A stretch of DNA of 5,568 nt from Lachnospiraceae bacterium UBA3826 (GTDB lineage Bacteria; Bacillota; Clostridia; Lachnospirales; Lachnospiraceae), in the NCBI GenBank assembly GCA_002393095.1, contig DGII01000155.1, positions 1 through 5,568 of the forward strand. Reading direction: 5' to 3'. The notes beneath the pieces were generated by a model. The model did no database searches. It was not told the origin of the DNA and saw nothing but the letters and a program-made list of their open reading frames with translations. A program made the position numbers and the translations under genes. Positions 1 to 5,263 of this stretch are shown one piece after another (position 1 is the stretch's first letter; each line of letters begins with the position of its first letter).

Positions 1-248
1 ATCTGGGAAAATTCGGCGGAGCTTCGGTGCTTCTTAAGAGAGCTCCCGAAGGAACCGGTGTTATCGCAGGCGGCCCCGCACGTTCAGTGTGTGAGCTTGC
101 AGGCATCAAGAATATACGTACCAAATCGCTGGGGTCAAACAACAAGCAGAATGTAGTATTGGCTACTATCGAAGCACTCAGCAGGCTTAAGACTCCTGAA
201 GAGGTAGCACGTCTTCGCGGCAAGTCAATAGAAGAAGTAGTTGGTTAA
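1..248 (+). CDS. rpsE: 30S ribosomal protein S5, C-terminal part (5' end outside window)
   Basis: The reading frame is open from base 3 to the TAA at 246-248 and gives about 81 residues. They match the C-terminal domain of ribosomal protein S5: a KFGGASVLLK stretch, then APEGTGVIAGGPARSV, then SLGSNNKQNVV, ending in RGKSIEEVVG. S5 binds 16S rRNA near the central pseudoknot and helps decoding fidelity. The N-terminal double-stranded-RNA-binding domain lies upstream of the window, so no start can be chosen; an internal GTG at 27 is not a real start because homology continues upstream of it. The stop codon is embedded in the next gene's Shine-Dalgarno sequence (TAAGGAGG at 246-253), typical of tightly packed ribosomal operons. 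Identity is essentially certain from family motifs. Confidence 0.98.
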   Translation, partial: LGKFGGASVLLKRAPEGTGVIAGGPARSVCELAGIKNIRTKSLGSNNKQNVVLATIEALSRLKTPEEVARLRGKSIEEVVG

Positions 249-261
249 GGAGGACGGATAA

Positions 262-447
262 ATGGCTGATAAGAAGATAAAGGTTACACTGGTCAGATCA
301 ACGATCGGTGCAATACCTAAACATAGGGCAACCGTTGCTGCGCTTGGTCTTAAGAAGACCGGCAGGAGCAACATTCTCCCTGACAATGACGCTGTAAGAG
401 GAATGTGTAAGCAGGTATGTCATTTGGTCAAGGTAGAAGAAATATAA
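262..447 (+). CDS. rpmD: 50S ribosomal protein L30
   Basis: This 61-residue protein is the usual length of bacterial L30 and carries the family core: KVTLVRSTIG near residues 7-16, then KHRATVAALGLKK, then a C-terminal HLVKVEEI strand. L30 is a small alpha/beta protein bound to 23S rRNA in the large subunit. The ATG at 262 is preceded by AAGGAGG at 247-253 with 8 nt spacing, which fixes the start. It lies in the canonical place between rpsE and rplO, 13 nt after rpsE. Two cysteines fall close together near residues 49 and 53 (GMCKQVC); they are not a known metal site in L30 and I attach no function to them. Confidence 0.97.
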   Translation: MADKKIKVTLVRSTIGAIPKHRATVAALGLKKTGRSNILPDNDAVRGMCKQVCHLVKVEEI

Positions 448-465
448 TTAGAAGGAGGTGTCATA

Positions 466-906
466 ATGGAATTATCTAATTTGCAGCCTGCAGAGGGCTC
501 TAAGCACAGTGATAATTTTAGAAGAGGTCGCGGACACGGCTCAGGCAACGGCAAGACAGCCGGCAAGGGTCATAAGGGTCAGAAGGCGCGTTCAGGCGCA
601 CCTAGGATCGGCTTCGAGGGTGGTCAGATGCCTTTGTACAGAAGACTTCCCAAGCGTGGCTTCACTAATCGCAATACAAAAGAGATCGTAGCGATCAATA
701 TAGGTGATCTTGAGAGATTCAGATCAGGCTCGAATGTAACAATAGAGAAGATGTTAGAGGTTGGTCTTATCAAGGATCAGGCAGACGGAGTAAAGATCTT
801 AGGAAACGGAGAACTTACTAAGAAGCTCAATGTTAAGGCCAATGCTTTCAGCGCATCGGCTAAGGAGAAGATTGAGGCACTTGGTGGAACAGTAGAGGTG
901 ATCTAA
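466..906 (+). CDS. rplO: 50S ribosomal protein L15
   Basis: The 146-residue product is full length for bacterial L15. It starts with MELSNLQPAEGS, followed by the basic, glycine-rich extension that threads into 23S rRNA (GRGHGSGNGKTAGKGHKGQKAR, about residues 21-42), then FEGGQMPLYRRLPKRGF (about 50-66). The globular C-terminal part ends in AFSASAKEKIEALGGTVEVI, the recognised L15 signature region. L15 is a late-assembly protein of the large subunit. GAAGGAGGTG at 451-460 lies just ahead of the ATG at 466 and supports that start. The stop codon overlaps the secY start by one base (TAATG at 904-908), so secY translation is probably coupled to rplO. Confidence 0.98.
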   Translation: MELSNLQPAEGSKHSDNFRRGRGHGSGNGKTAGKGHKGQKARSGAPRIGFEGGQMPLYRRLPKRGFTNRNTKEIVAINIGDLERFRSGSNVTIEKMLEVGLIKDQADGVKILGNGELTKKLNVKANAFSASAKEKIEALGGTVEVI

Positions 907-2219
907 TGTTTACAACACTTAAGAATGCGTTCAAGATCAAAGAGATCAGGAATAAGCTGCTCTACACTCTGGGAATGCTCATTGTGATCCGTCTCGGCTC
1001 ACAGTTGCCGGTTCCCGGTGTGGACAGGACTTATTTCGCAAGATGGTTCGCCGCACAGAGCGGAGATTCATTCAACTTCTTTGATGCTTTCACGGGCGGT
1101 TCCTTCCTGAACATGTCCGTATTCGCATTGAACATTACTCCTTATATCACATCTTCCATCATCATGCAGCTTATGACTATAGCTATTCCTAAGCTTGAGG
1201 AGATGCAGAAGGAAGGGGAGGACGGACGTAAGAAGATTGCGTCGATCACACGTTATGTGACAGTAGGCTTAGCTTTGATCGAGTCGACAGCCATGGCGAT
1301 AGGCTTCGGAAGAAGCGGTCTGTTGGAACAGTTCAATGCTTTGAATGTGATCACCGTGATCACAGCTCTGACCGCAGGAAGTGCAGTGCTTATGTGGATA
1401 GGTGAGCGAATCACGGAAAACGGTGTGGGCAACGGTATATCCATAGTCCTCATCATCAACATTATCTCGCGTATACCGCAGGATATGGCAGGACTCTATG
1501 AGCAGTTCGTTAAGGGTAAAGCGATCGCACTTGCAGTACTCTCTGCAGTGATCATAATCGCTATAATCGCAGTAATGGTAGTGCTCGTTATCGTACTTAA
1601 TGACGGTGAGCGCAGGATTCCCGTACAGTATGCGAAGAAGGTACAGGGACGCAGGATGGTAGGCGGCAACAGCACACATATCCCGCTTAAGATCAATACT
1701 GCAGGTGTTATCCCCATAATCTTCGCAAGCTCACTTATGGAGTTCCCGGTCATCATCTGTTCGTTGCTTAACGTAAATGCTACGGGAGTCGGAGCCGAGA
1801 TACTTAAGGGCTTAAGCTCAAGCAACTGGTGCAGGATCAATACCATCAAGTATTCTTGGGGTCTTGTGCTCTATGTGGTGCTGGTACTTTTCTTCGCTTA
1901 CTTCTATACATCCATCACCTTCAATCCTACGGAGGTGGCTGACAATATGAAGAAGAGCGGAGGATTCATTCCGGGCATCAGACCCGGTAAGCCTACGAGT
2001 GATTACTTAAGTAAGATCCTCAATTATATCATCTTCATCGGTGCTTGCGGACTTACGATAATAGGTATATTACCCTTTGTGTTCAACGGGTTGTTCAATG
2101 CAAGTGTCTCTTTTGGAGGCACGAGCCTTATCATCATCGTCAGCGTAATCTTAGAGACCATCAAGCAGGTGGAATCTCAGATGCTTGTAAGGAACTACAA
2201 GGGATTCTTAAATGATTGA
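906..2219 (+). CDS. secY: Protein translocase subunit SecY
   Basis: SecY is the channel-forming subunit of the SecYEG translocon in the cytoplasmic membrane. The 437-residue length is normal and the hydrophobic pattern fits ten membrane spans, roughly at residues 18-36, 70-95, 115-135, 147-167, 174-190, 206-231, 264-287, 317-336, 370-391 and 400-418. Family signatures are present: GGSFLNMSVFALNITPYITSS at the second span, the cytosolic RRIPVQYAKKVQGRRMVGG loop (about 236-254) followed by STHIPLKINTAGVIP, and the ribosome/SecA-facing loop FNPTEVADNMKKSGGFIPGIRPG (about 339-361). The ATG overlaps the rplO stop; GAGGTG at 895-900, inside rplO, is the binding site. Its place after rplO is the standard spc layout. 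No truncation or frameshift is seen. Confidence 0.98.
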   Translation: MFTTLKNAFKIKEIRNKLLYTLGMLIVIRLGSQLPVPGVDRTYFARWFAAQSGDSFNFFDAFTGGSFLNMSVFALNITPYITSSIIMQLMTIAIPKLEEMQKEGEDGRKKIASITRYVTVGLALIESTAMAIGFGRSGLLEQFNALNVITVITALTAGSAVLMWIGERITENGVGNGISIVLIINIISRIPQDMAGLYEQFVKGKAIALAVLSAVIIIAIIAVMVVLVIVLNDGERRIPVQYAKKVQGRRMVGGNSTHIPLKINTAGVIPIIFASSLMEFPVIICSLLNVNATGVGAEILKGLSSSNWCRINTIKYSWGLVLYVVLVLFFAYFYTSITFNPTEVADNMKKSGGFIPGIRPGKPTSDYLSKILNYIIFIGACGLTIIGILPFVFNGLFNASVSFGGTSLIIIVSVILETIKQVESQMLVRNYKGFLND

Positions 2220-2246
2220 TAACGGAAGGCGTATGCTTTTCGAGGC

Positions 2247-2278
2247 TGGGCAAGACAGTGTCAAAGCTGTCTTGTCCA
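2247..2278 (+). promoter_or_regulatory. Stem-loop in the secY-adk gap
   Basis: TGGGCAAGACAG (2247-2258) pairs with CTGTCTTGTCCA (2267-2278) in a 12-bp stem with one G-U wobble and an 8-nt loop. It sits 28 nt after the secY stop in the 99-nt gap before adk. The 3' side continues ATTTCGGGG, so there is no U-tract and it is not a normal intrinsic terminator on the + strand; the reverse strand has no T-run either. It could be an RNA processing or stability element, or a weak attenuator separating spc from adk-map. The structure is seen directly; the function is inferred. Confidence 0.6.
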
Positions 2279-2307
2279 TTTCGGGGTTAATAAGGAAGAT
2301 TCAGAAC

Positions 2308-2312
2308 GGAGA
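2308..2312 (+). promoter_or_regulatory. Ribosome binding site that decides the adk start
   Basis: GGAGA at 2308-2312 lies 6 nt before the ATG at 2319 but directly abuts the upstream in-frame ATG at 2313. The spacing favours 2319, which also gives the family-typical N-terminus MKIIMLGAPG. The alternative start would add only Met-Ile. Confidence 0.7.
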
Positions 2313-2318
2313 ATGATT

Positions 2319-2960
2319 ATGAAGATAATAATGCTTGGTGCACCGGGTGCCGGTAAGGGTACTCAGGCCAAAATGATCGCAGAGAAGTACAAAATTCCCC
2401 ATATATCAACAGGGGATATATTCAGAGCCAATATCAAGGAAGGAACAGAGCTTGGCAAGGAAGCCAAGAGCTATATGGATAAGGGAGCGCTGGTTCCTGA
2501 TGAGCTTACGGTCAAGATATTACTTGACAGAGTAGCCAAGGATGACTGTAAGAACGGTTACGTGCTCGACGGCTTTCCGCGCACGATCCCTCAGGCAGAG
2601 GTCTTGGAGGAAGCGCTTAATAAGCTCGGAGATAAGGTGGACTACGCTATAGACGTGGATGTGCCGGATGAGAATATAGTCAGGCGTATGGGCGGAAGAA
2701 GAGCCTGTGTGACTTGCGGAGCCACATATCATATAGAGCATGTACCTCCGAAGCAGGAGGGCATCTGTGATAAGTGCGGAAGTGAGCTTATCTTAAGGGA
2801 TGACGATAAGCCGGAGACAGTAAGCAAGAGACTTAAAGTATACCATGAGCAGACTCAGCCTCTCATTGACTTCTATACTAAGAAGGGCATCCTTAAGACG
2901 GTAGACGGAACAGTGGATATGATGGATGTATTCGCTGCCATAACAGACATCTTGGGTTAG
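2319..2960 (+). CDS. adk: Adenylate kinase
   Basis: Adenylate kinase catalyses ATP + AMP = 2 ADP in the cytoplasm. With the start at 2319 the protein has 213 residues. It shows the P-loop GAPGAGKGT (residues 7-15), the AMP-binding STGD region (30-33) and the DGFPR motif (84-88). The long-form LID domain carries four cysteines at 130, 133, 150 and 153, a C-x2-C...C-x2-C zinc site as in the Gram-positive long adenylate kinases. The arginines at about 123, 124, 127 and 128 before the LID are the expected phosphate-contacting region. An in-frame ATG at 2313 would add two residues, but its distance to GGAGA is too short. It lies between secY and map, the usual Gram-positive place, and map follows after 13 nt. 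Confidence 0.97.
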   Translation: MKIIMLGAPGAGKGTQAKMIAEKYKIPHISTGDIFRANIKEGTELGKEAKSYMDKGALVPDELTVKILLDRVAKDDCKNGYVLDGFPRTIPQAEVLEEALNKLGDKVDYAIDVDVPDENIVRRMGGRRACVTCGATYHIEHVPPKQEGICDKCGSELILRDDDKPETVSKRLKVYHEQTQPLIDFYTKKGILKTVDGTVDMMDVFAAITDILG

Positions 2961-2973
2961 GACGGAGGAGAAA

Positions 2974-3726
2974 ATGGCGATTTCTATCAAATCGGAACGT
3001 GAGATACAGCTAATGCGTGAATCCTGCAAGCTGCTTGCCAAGGTTCATGATGAGATGGCTAAGATAATAAGACCGGGGATCTCAACATACGATATAGACA
3101 AACTCGGTGATTCGCTTATAAGAGGATTCGGGTGCGAGCCGAATTTCCTTAATTACAACGGTTTTCCCGCAAGTATCTGTGTATCGGTCAATGAAGAGGT
3201 GGTACACGGCATACCGAATAAGCACAGGATACTGCAGGAGGGTGATATAGTAAGTCTTGACTGTGGCCTGATATATAAGGGATATCACTCCGATGCGGCA
3301 AGGACATATGCGGTCGGTGAGGTAAGCCCTGAGATACAGCAGCTTATGGATGTTACGAAGCAGGCCTTTTTCGAAGGGATCAAATTCGCCAAGGCAGGCA
3401 ATCATCTCTTCGACATATCCAATGCCATAGACGATTATGTGTCAGGCTACGGCTATGGAATAGTGAGAGAGCTTGTAGGACACGGTATCGGCACACATCT
3501 GCATGAGGACCCGCAGATACCGAACTTTAAGCAGAACAGAAGAGGGCCTAAGCTGCTTCCGGGAATGACACTTGCCATAGAGCCCATGATCAATCTAGGA
3601 AGAGCGGATGTAGAATGGCTTGATGATGACTGGACAGTAGTAGCCGAGGACGGACTTCCCTCAGCGCATTATGAGAATACGATACTCATAACGGAGGGTG
3701 AGCCGGAGATACTGACTATATTGTAA
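2974..3726 (+). CDS. map: Type I methionine aminopeptidase
   Basis: MAP removes the initiator methionine from nascent proteins whose second residue is small. The 250-residue protein is a short, single-domain type I enzyme without an N-terminal zinc-finger or SH3-binding extension. All catalytic positions are visible: His78 (substrate contact), and the dinuclear metal ligands Asp96, Asp107, His170, Glu203 and Glu234, with His177 nearby. The context strings are VVHGIPN, SLDCGLIYKGYHSDAART, GHGIGTHLHEDP, AIEPM and HYENTILIT. GGAGGAG at 2964-2970 just before the ATG supports the start. Pairing with adk and closeness to ribosomal genes is standard in Firmicutes. Nothing is missing or truncated. 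Confidence 0.98.
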   Translation: MAISIKSEREIQLMRESCKLLAKVHDEMAKIIRPGISTYDIDKLGDSLIRGFGCEPNFLNYNGFPASICVSVNEEVVHGIPNKHRILQEGDIVSLDCGLIYKGYHSDAARTYAVGEVSPEIQQLMDVTKQAFFEGIKFAKAGNHLFDISNAIDDYVSGYGYGIVRELVGHGIGTHLHEDPQIPNFKQNRRGPKLLPGMTLAIEPMINLGRADVEWLDDDWTVVAEDGLPSAHYENTILITEGEPEILTIL

Positions 3727-3779
3727 GAGATACACAGCCGTCATTAAGACACTGGGTTAAGCACAGGAATGGAGAGAAA

Positions 3780-3998
3780 ATGTCTAAAAGTGATGTAATT
3801 GAGATTGAAGGTACAGTTGTAGAGAAGCTTCCCAACACCATGTTCAAGGTGGAGCTTGAGAACGGACATGTGGTTCTGGCACATATTAGCGGTAAGCTTC
3901 GTCAGAATTTCATAAGGATACTTCCCGGAGATAAGGTGACTTTAGAGATGAGTCCCTATGATCTGTCTAAGGGAAGGATAATCTGGCGAGATAAGTAA
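3780..3998 (+). CDS. infA: Translation initiation factor IF-1
   Basis: IF1 is a small OB-fold protein that occupies the 30S A site during initiation. The 72-residue length is normal and the sequence is strongly conserved: IEIEGTVVEKLPNTMFKVEL, ENGHVVLAHISGKLR, NFIRILPGDKV and SPYDLSKGRIIWR. GGAG at 3771-3774 lies 5 nt before the ATG. The gene starts 53 nt after map; that gap shows no gene or convincing structure. In many clostridia, as I recall, a small KOW-domain gene sits here, and none is present. The TAA stop runs into an A-tract that leads into the promoter at 4007, so infA is the last gene before a new transcription start. Confidence 0.98.
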   Translation: MSKSDVIEIEGTVVEKLPNTMFKVELENGHVVLAHISGKLRQNFIRILPGDKVTLEMSPYDLSKGRIIWRDK

Positions 3999-4006
3999 AA
4001 AAATTG

Positions 4007-4035
4007 TTTACAAAGCATATATGCTTTGATATAAT
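4007..4035 (+). promoter_or_regulatory. Strong sigma-A-type promoter for rpmJ and the alpha genes
   Basis: TTTACA (4007-4012, one mismatch from TTGACA) is followed by a 17-bp spacer and a perfect TATAAT (4030-4035). The -10 box is extended by TG at 4027-4028 (TGATATAAT). A run of seven A bases at 3997-4003 could act as an UP element. Transcription would start near 4041-4043, giving a leader of about 40 nt before rpmJ. The spacer is filled by an 18-bp palindrome (separate entry). It would drive rpmJ-rpsM-rpsK-rpsD and whatever follows, independently of the spc promoter and excluding infA. Sequence match is clear; activity is inferred. Confidence 0.85.
4011..4028. repeat. 18-bp perfect palindrome inside the promoter spacer
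   Basis: CAAAGCATATATGCTTTG is exactly its own reverse complement. It begins in the last two bases of the -35 box and ends at the TG of the extended -10, so it fills almost the whole spacer. This is the classic placement of a repressor operator, or of a site for a spacer-binding activator. As RNA in read-through transcripts it could also form a hairpin. No known regulator site is recognised. Confidence 0.8.
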
Positions 4036-4081
4036 GGTAAACGGACTTTTTATGGAACTAGGTAGAAAGGAGGTCTAAGAT

Positions 4082-4195
4082 ATGAAGGTTAGATCATCAG
4101 TTAAGCCGATTTGTGAAAAGTGCAAGATCATTAAGAGGAAGGGTTCTATCAGAGTTATCTGCGAGAATCCCAAGCATAAGCAGAGACAGGGTTGA
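4082..4195 (+). CDS. rpmJ: 50S ribosomal protein L36 (zinc-ribbon form)
   Basis: A 37-residue ORF reads MKVRSSVKPICEKCK, continues with a basic middle and ends CENPKHKQRQG; 37 or 38 residues is the usual length of L36. Cys11, Cys14, Cys27 and His32 form the zinc ribbon, so this is the zinc-binding (C+) paralogue. L36 stabilises 23S rRNA at the base of the peptidyl-transferase side of the large subunit. The ATG at 4082 is preceded by AAAGGAGGT at 4066-4074, the strongest Shine-Dalgarno in the window, with 7 nt spacing. It is the first gene after the promoter at 4007 and keeps its standard place between infA and rpsM. Confidence 0.97.
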   Translation: MKVRSSVKPICEKCKIIKRKGSIRVICENPKHKQRQG

Positions 4196-4387
4196 TATAG
4201 GTTGAATCATATTATATATGAAGAGATTCTATTGATACCGAGAATGCTATGTGAAGGCACATACACAGTATCGGACAAGGCCATAGAGGTCATATAGTGA
4301 CCGGACGGCCGGGTAAGAGTTCCTTGCCCCAATCAATCAGAACAGAGTGCCGGCAGTATCGGACTGTCAGGCAAGAAGGAGGAAAAA
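4196..4387 (+). ncRNA. Candidate structured leader RNA upstream of rpsM
   Basis: This 192-nt spacer has no credible gene but several possible stems: GAATC/GATTC (4204-4208 with 4225-4229); TATGTG/CACATA with an AAGG tetraloop (4248-4263), enclosed by GATAC/GTATC (4234-4238 with 4268-4272); GGTCA/TGACC (4288-4302), enclosed by GGCC/GGCC (4279-4282 with 4307-4310); GGGTAAG/CTTGCCC (4311-4329); and TGCCGGCAGT paired with ACTGTC-A-GGCA (4348-4373), a 10-bp stem with one bulged A and one G-U. The last stem ends 2 nt before the rpsM binding site AAGGAGG (4376-4382). TTCCTT at 4320-4325 could pair with that site. In E. coli an S4-binding pseudoknot occupies the equivalent place before rpsM, but no sequence likeness to it is recognised. 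A regulatory role is inferred. Confidence 0.5.
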
Positions 4388-4756
4388 ATGGCTCGAATTG
4401 CAGGTGTAGACCTACCAAGAGACAAGAGAGTAGAGATCGGTCTTACATATATATATGGTATTGGCCGTGTAAGCTCTAACAAGATCATTGAGAAAGCTAA
4501 GGTTAACCCCGACACGCGCGTAAGGGATCTTACGGATGATGAGGTTAAGAAGATCAGCGAGATCATTGAGAATGAGTATATGGTAGAGGGTGATCTCCGC
4601 AGAGATGTTGCTCTTAATATCAAGAGACTTCAGGAGATCGGTTGCTACAGAGGAATCCGTCACAGACGCGGACTTCCCGTGCGCGGTCAGAAGACCAAGA
4701 CCAATGCGCGTACACGTAAGGGTCCGAAGCGTACAGTAGCTAATAAGAAGAAGTAA
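4388..4756 (+). CDS. rpsM: 30S ribosomal protein S13
   Basis: The 122-residue product is normal for S13, a head protein of the small subunit that contacts S19, the P-site tRNA and the large subunit through bridge B1. Visible family features are MARIAGVDLPRDKRVEIGLTYIYGIG (the helix-two-turn-helix region containing GIG at about 24-26), the coiled middle DLTDDEVKKISEIIE, the RRDVALNIKRL segment, the signature CYRGIRHRRGLPVRGQKTKTNARTRKG (about 86-112) and a lysine-rich tail ending KK that reaches the tRNA sites. AAGGAGG at 4376-4382, 5 nt before the ATG, fixes the start. It follows a 192-nt structured spacer after rpmJ, unlike the tight spacing of the spc genes. Confidence 0.98.
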   Translation: MARIAGVDLPRDKRVEIGLTYIYGIGRVSSNKIIEKAKVNPDTRVRDLTDDEVKKISEIIENEYMVEGDLRRDVALNIKRLQEIGCYRGIRHRRGLPVRGQKTKTNARTRKGPKRTVANKKK

Positions 4757-4867
4757 GTAAGATTTTTCTTACTGTCAGGGACGAAACAGGCATTACGTCT
4801 GTGGAAGGTTGACATTGTCCCTCTATACGTGGTTCGTATAGGTCAATAGGAAGAAAGAGGTAATATA
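4756..4867 (+). ncRNA. Candidate pseudoknotted leader RNA upstream of rpsK
   Basis: The rpsM-rpsK gap contains four clear pairings. AGTAAGA/TCTTACT (4756-4773) has a TTTT loop and begins at the last base of the rpsM stop codon. AGGGAC (4777-4782) pairs with GTCCCT (4817-4822), enclosing ACAG/CTGT (4786-4789 with 4799-4802). CTATACG/CGTATAG (4823-4841) is a perfect 7-bp hairpin with loop TGGTT. TTGAC (4809-4813) pairs with GTCAA (4842-4846). The second and fourth cross, so together they would form a pseudoknot. CCTCT at 4820-4824 is complementary to AGAGG (4856-4860), the rpsK binding site, and would be locked away in the folded form. This suggests a translational switch; the function is inferred and the ligand (S11, S13 or S4) is unknown. 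Confidence 0.5.
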
Positions 4868-5263
4868 ATGGCAGCAAAAGCAGTAAAAAAGGTAACAAAG
4901 AAGCGTGTCAGGAAGAATGTCGAGCACGGACAGGCACATATTCAGGCTTCATTCAACAACACCATCGTGACTCTCACAGACGATCAGGGTAACGCATTGA
5001 GCTGGGCAAGCGCAGGCGGACTTGGATTCAGAGGATCTAAGAAGTCTACACCTTATGCAGCACAGATGGCTGCAGAGACAGCTACCAAGGCAGCCTTGGT
5101 ACACGGACTTAAGAAGGTCGATGTATTCGTTAAGGGTCCCGGTTCAGGACGTGAGGCAGCGATCAGAGCTTTACAGGCAGCAGGACTTCAGGTTGAATCT
5201 ATTCGTGACGTAACTCCGGTTCCTCACAACGGATGCAGACCTCCCAAGCGTCGCAGAGTGTAA
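4868..5263 (+). CDS. rpsK: 30S ribosomal protein S11
   Basis: The 131-residue length is normal for S11, a platform protein of the small subunit near the E-site codon region. Family features are a lysine-rich N-terminus, then GQAHIQASFNNTIVTLTDDQGNALSWASAGGLGFRGSKKSTPYAAQ, GPGSGREAAIRALQAAGLQV and the C-terminal signature SIRDVTPVPHNGCRPPKRRRV. The Asn-Gly in PHNG is the pair known to form isoaspartate in this family. The ribosome binding site is AAAGAGG (4854-4860), 7 nt before the ATG, weaker than those of the neighbouring ribosomal genes, which fits extra control from the structured region upstream. A TATAAT string overlaps the start codon but has no -35 partner. Identity is certain from the signatures. 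Confidence 0.98.
   Translation: MAAKAVKKVTKKRVRKNVEHGQAHIQASFNNTIVTLTDDQGNALSWASAGGLGFRGSKKSTPYAAQMAAETATKAALVHGLKKVDVFVKGPGSGREAAIRALQAAGLQVESIRDVTPVPHNGCRPPKRRRV

Noticed and set aside
1269..1679. Long reverse-strand ORFs within secY and similar antisense frames in adk, map and rpsM.
   Set aside because: They lie wholly inside well-identified genes, have no binding sites or family motifs, and arise from codon bias of the sense genes.
2247..2278. Intrinsic terminator after secY.
   Set aside because: The stem is good but it is followed by ATTTCGGGG rather than a U-tract, so it is listed only as a stem-loop.
2287..2293. TTAATAA string before adk considered as a -10 box.
   Set aside because: No -35-like hexamer is found 16-18 bp upstream; TTGTCC at 2272 is only 10 bp away from TAATAA.
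4052..4078. Eight-codon ORF (MELGRKEV, then stop) in the rpmJ 5' UTR that spans the rpmJ Shine-Dalgarno and ends 3 nt before the rpmJ ATG.
   Set aside because: Only a weak CGGA lies upstream and a peptide this short is easily produced by chance; its codons are mostly the binding site itself. Conservation would be needed to revive it.
4297..4479. 60-residue GTG-start ORF overlapping the start of rpsM in another frame.
   Set aside because: It runs through the S13 coding sequence out of frame, has no family likeness and no binding site; it is a shadow of rpsM and its leader.
4756..4773. Terminator after rpsM (AGTAAGA/TCTTACT with T-rich loop).
   Set aside because: The T-run is in the loop, not after the stem, and the stem is AT-rich; rpsK must also be transcribed from upstream because no promoter is visible in the gap.
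4864..4869. TATAAT string just before and overlapping the rpsK start codon.
   Set aside because: There is no -35 box at the right distance (GGTCAA at 17 bp) and transcription would begin inside rpsK.
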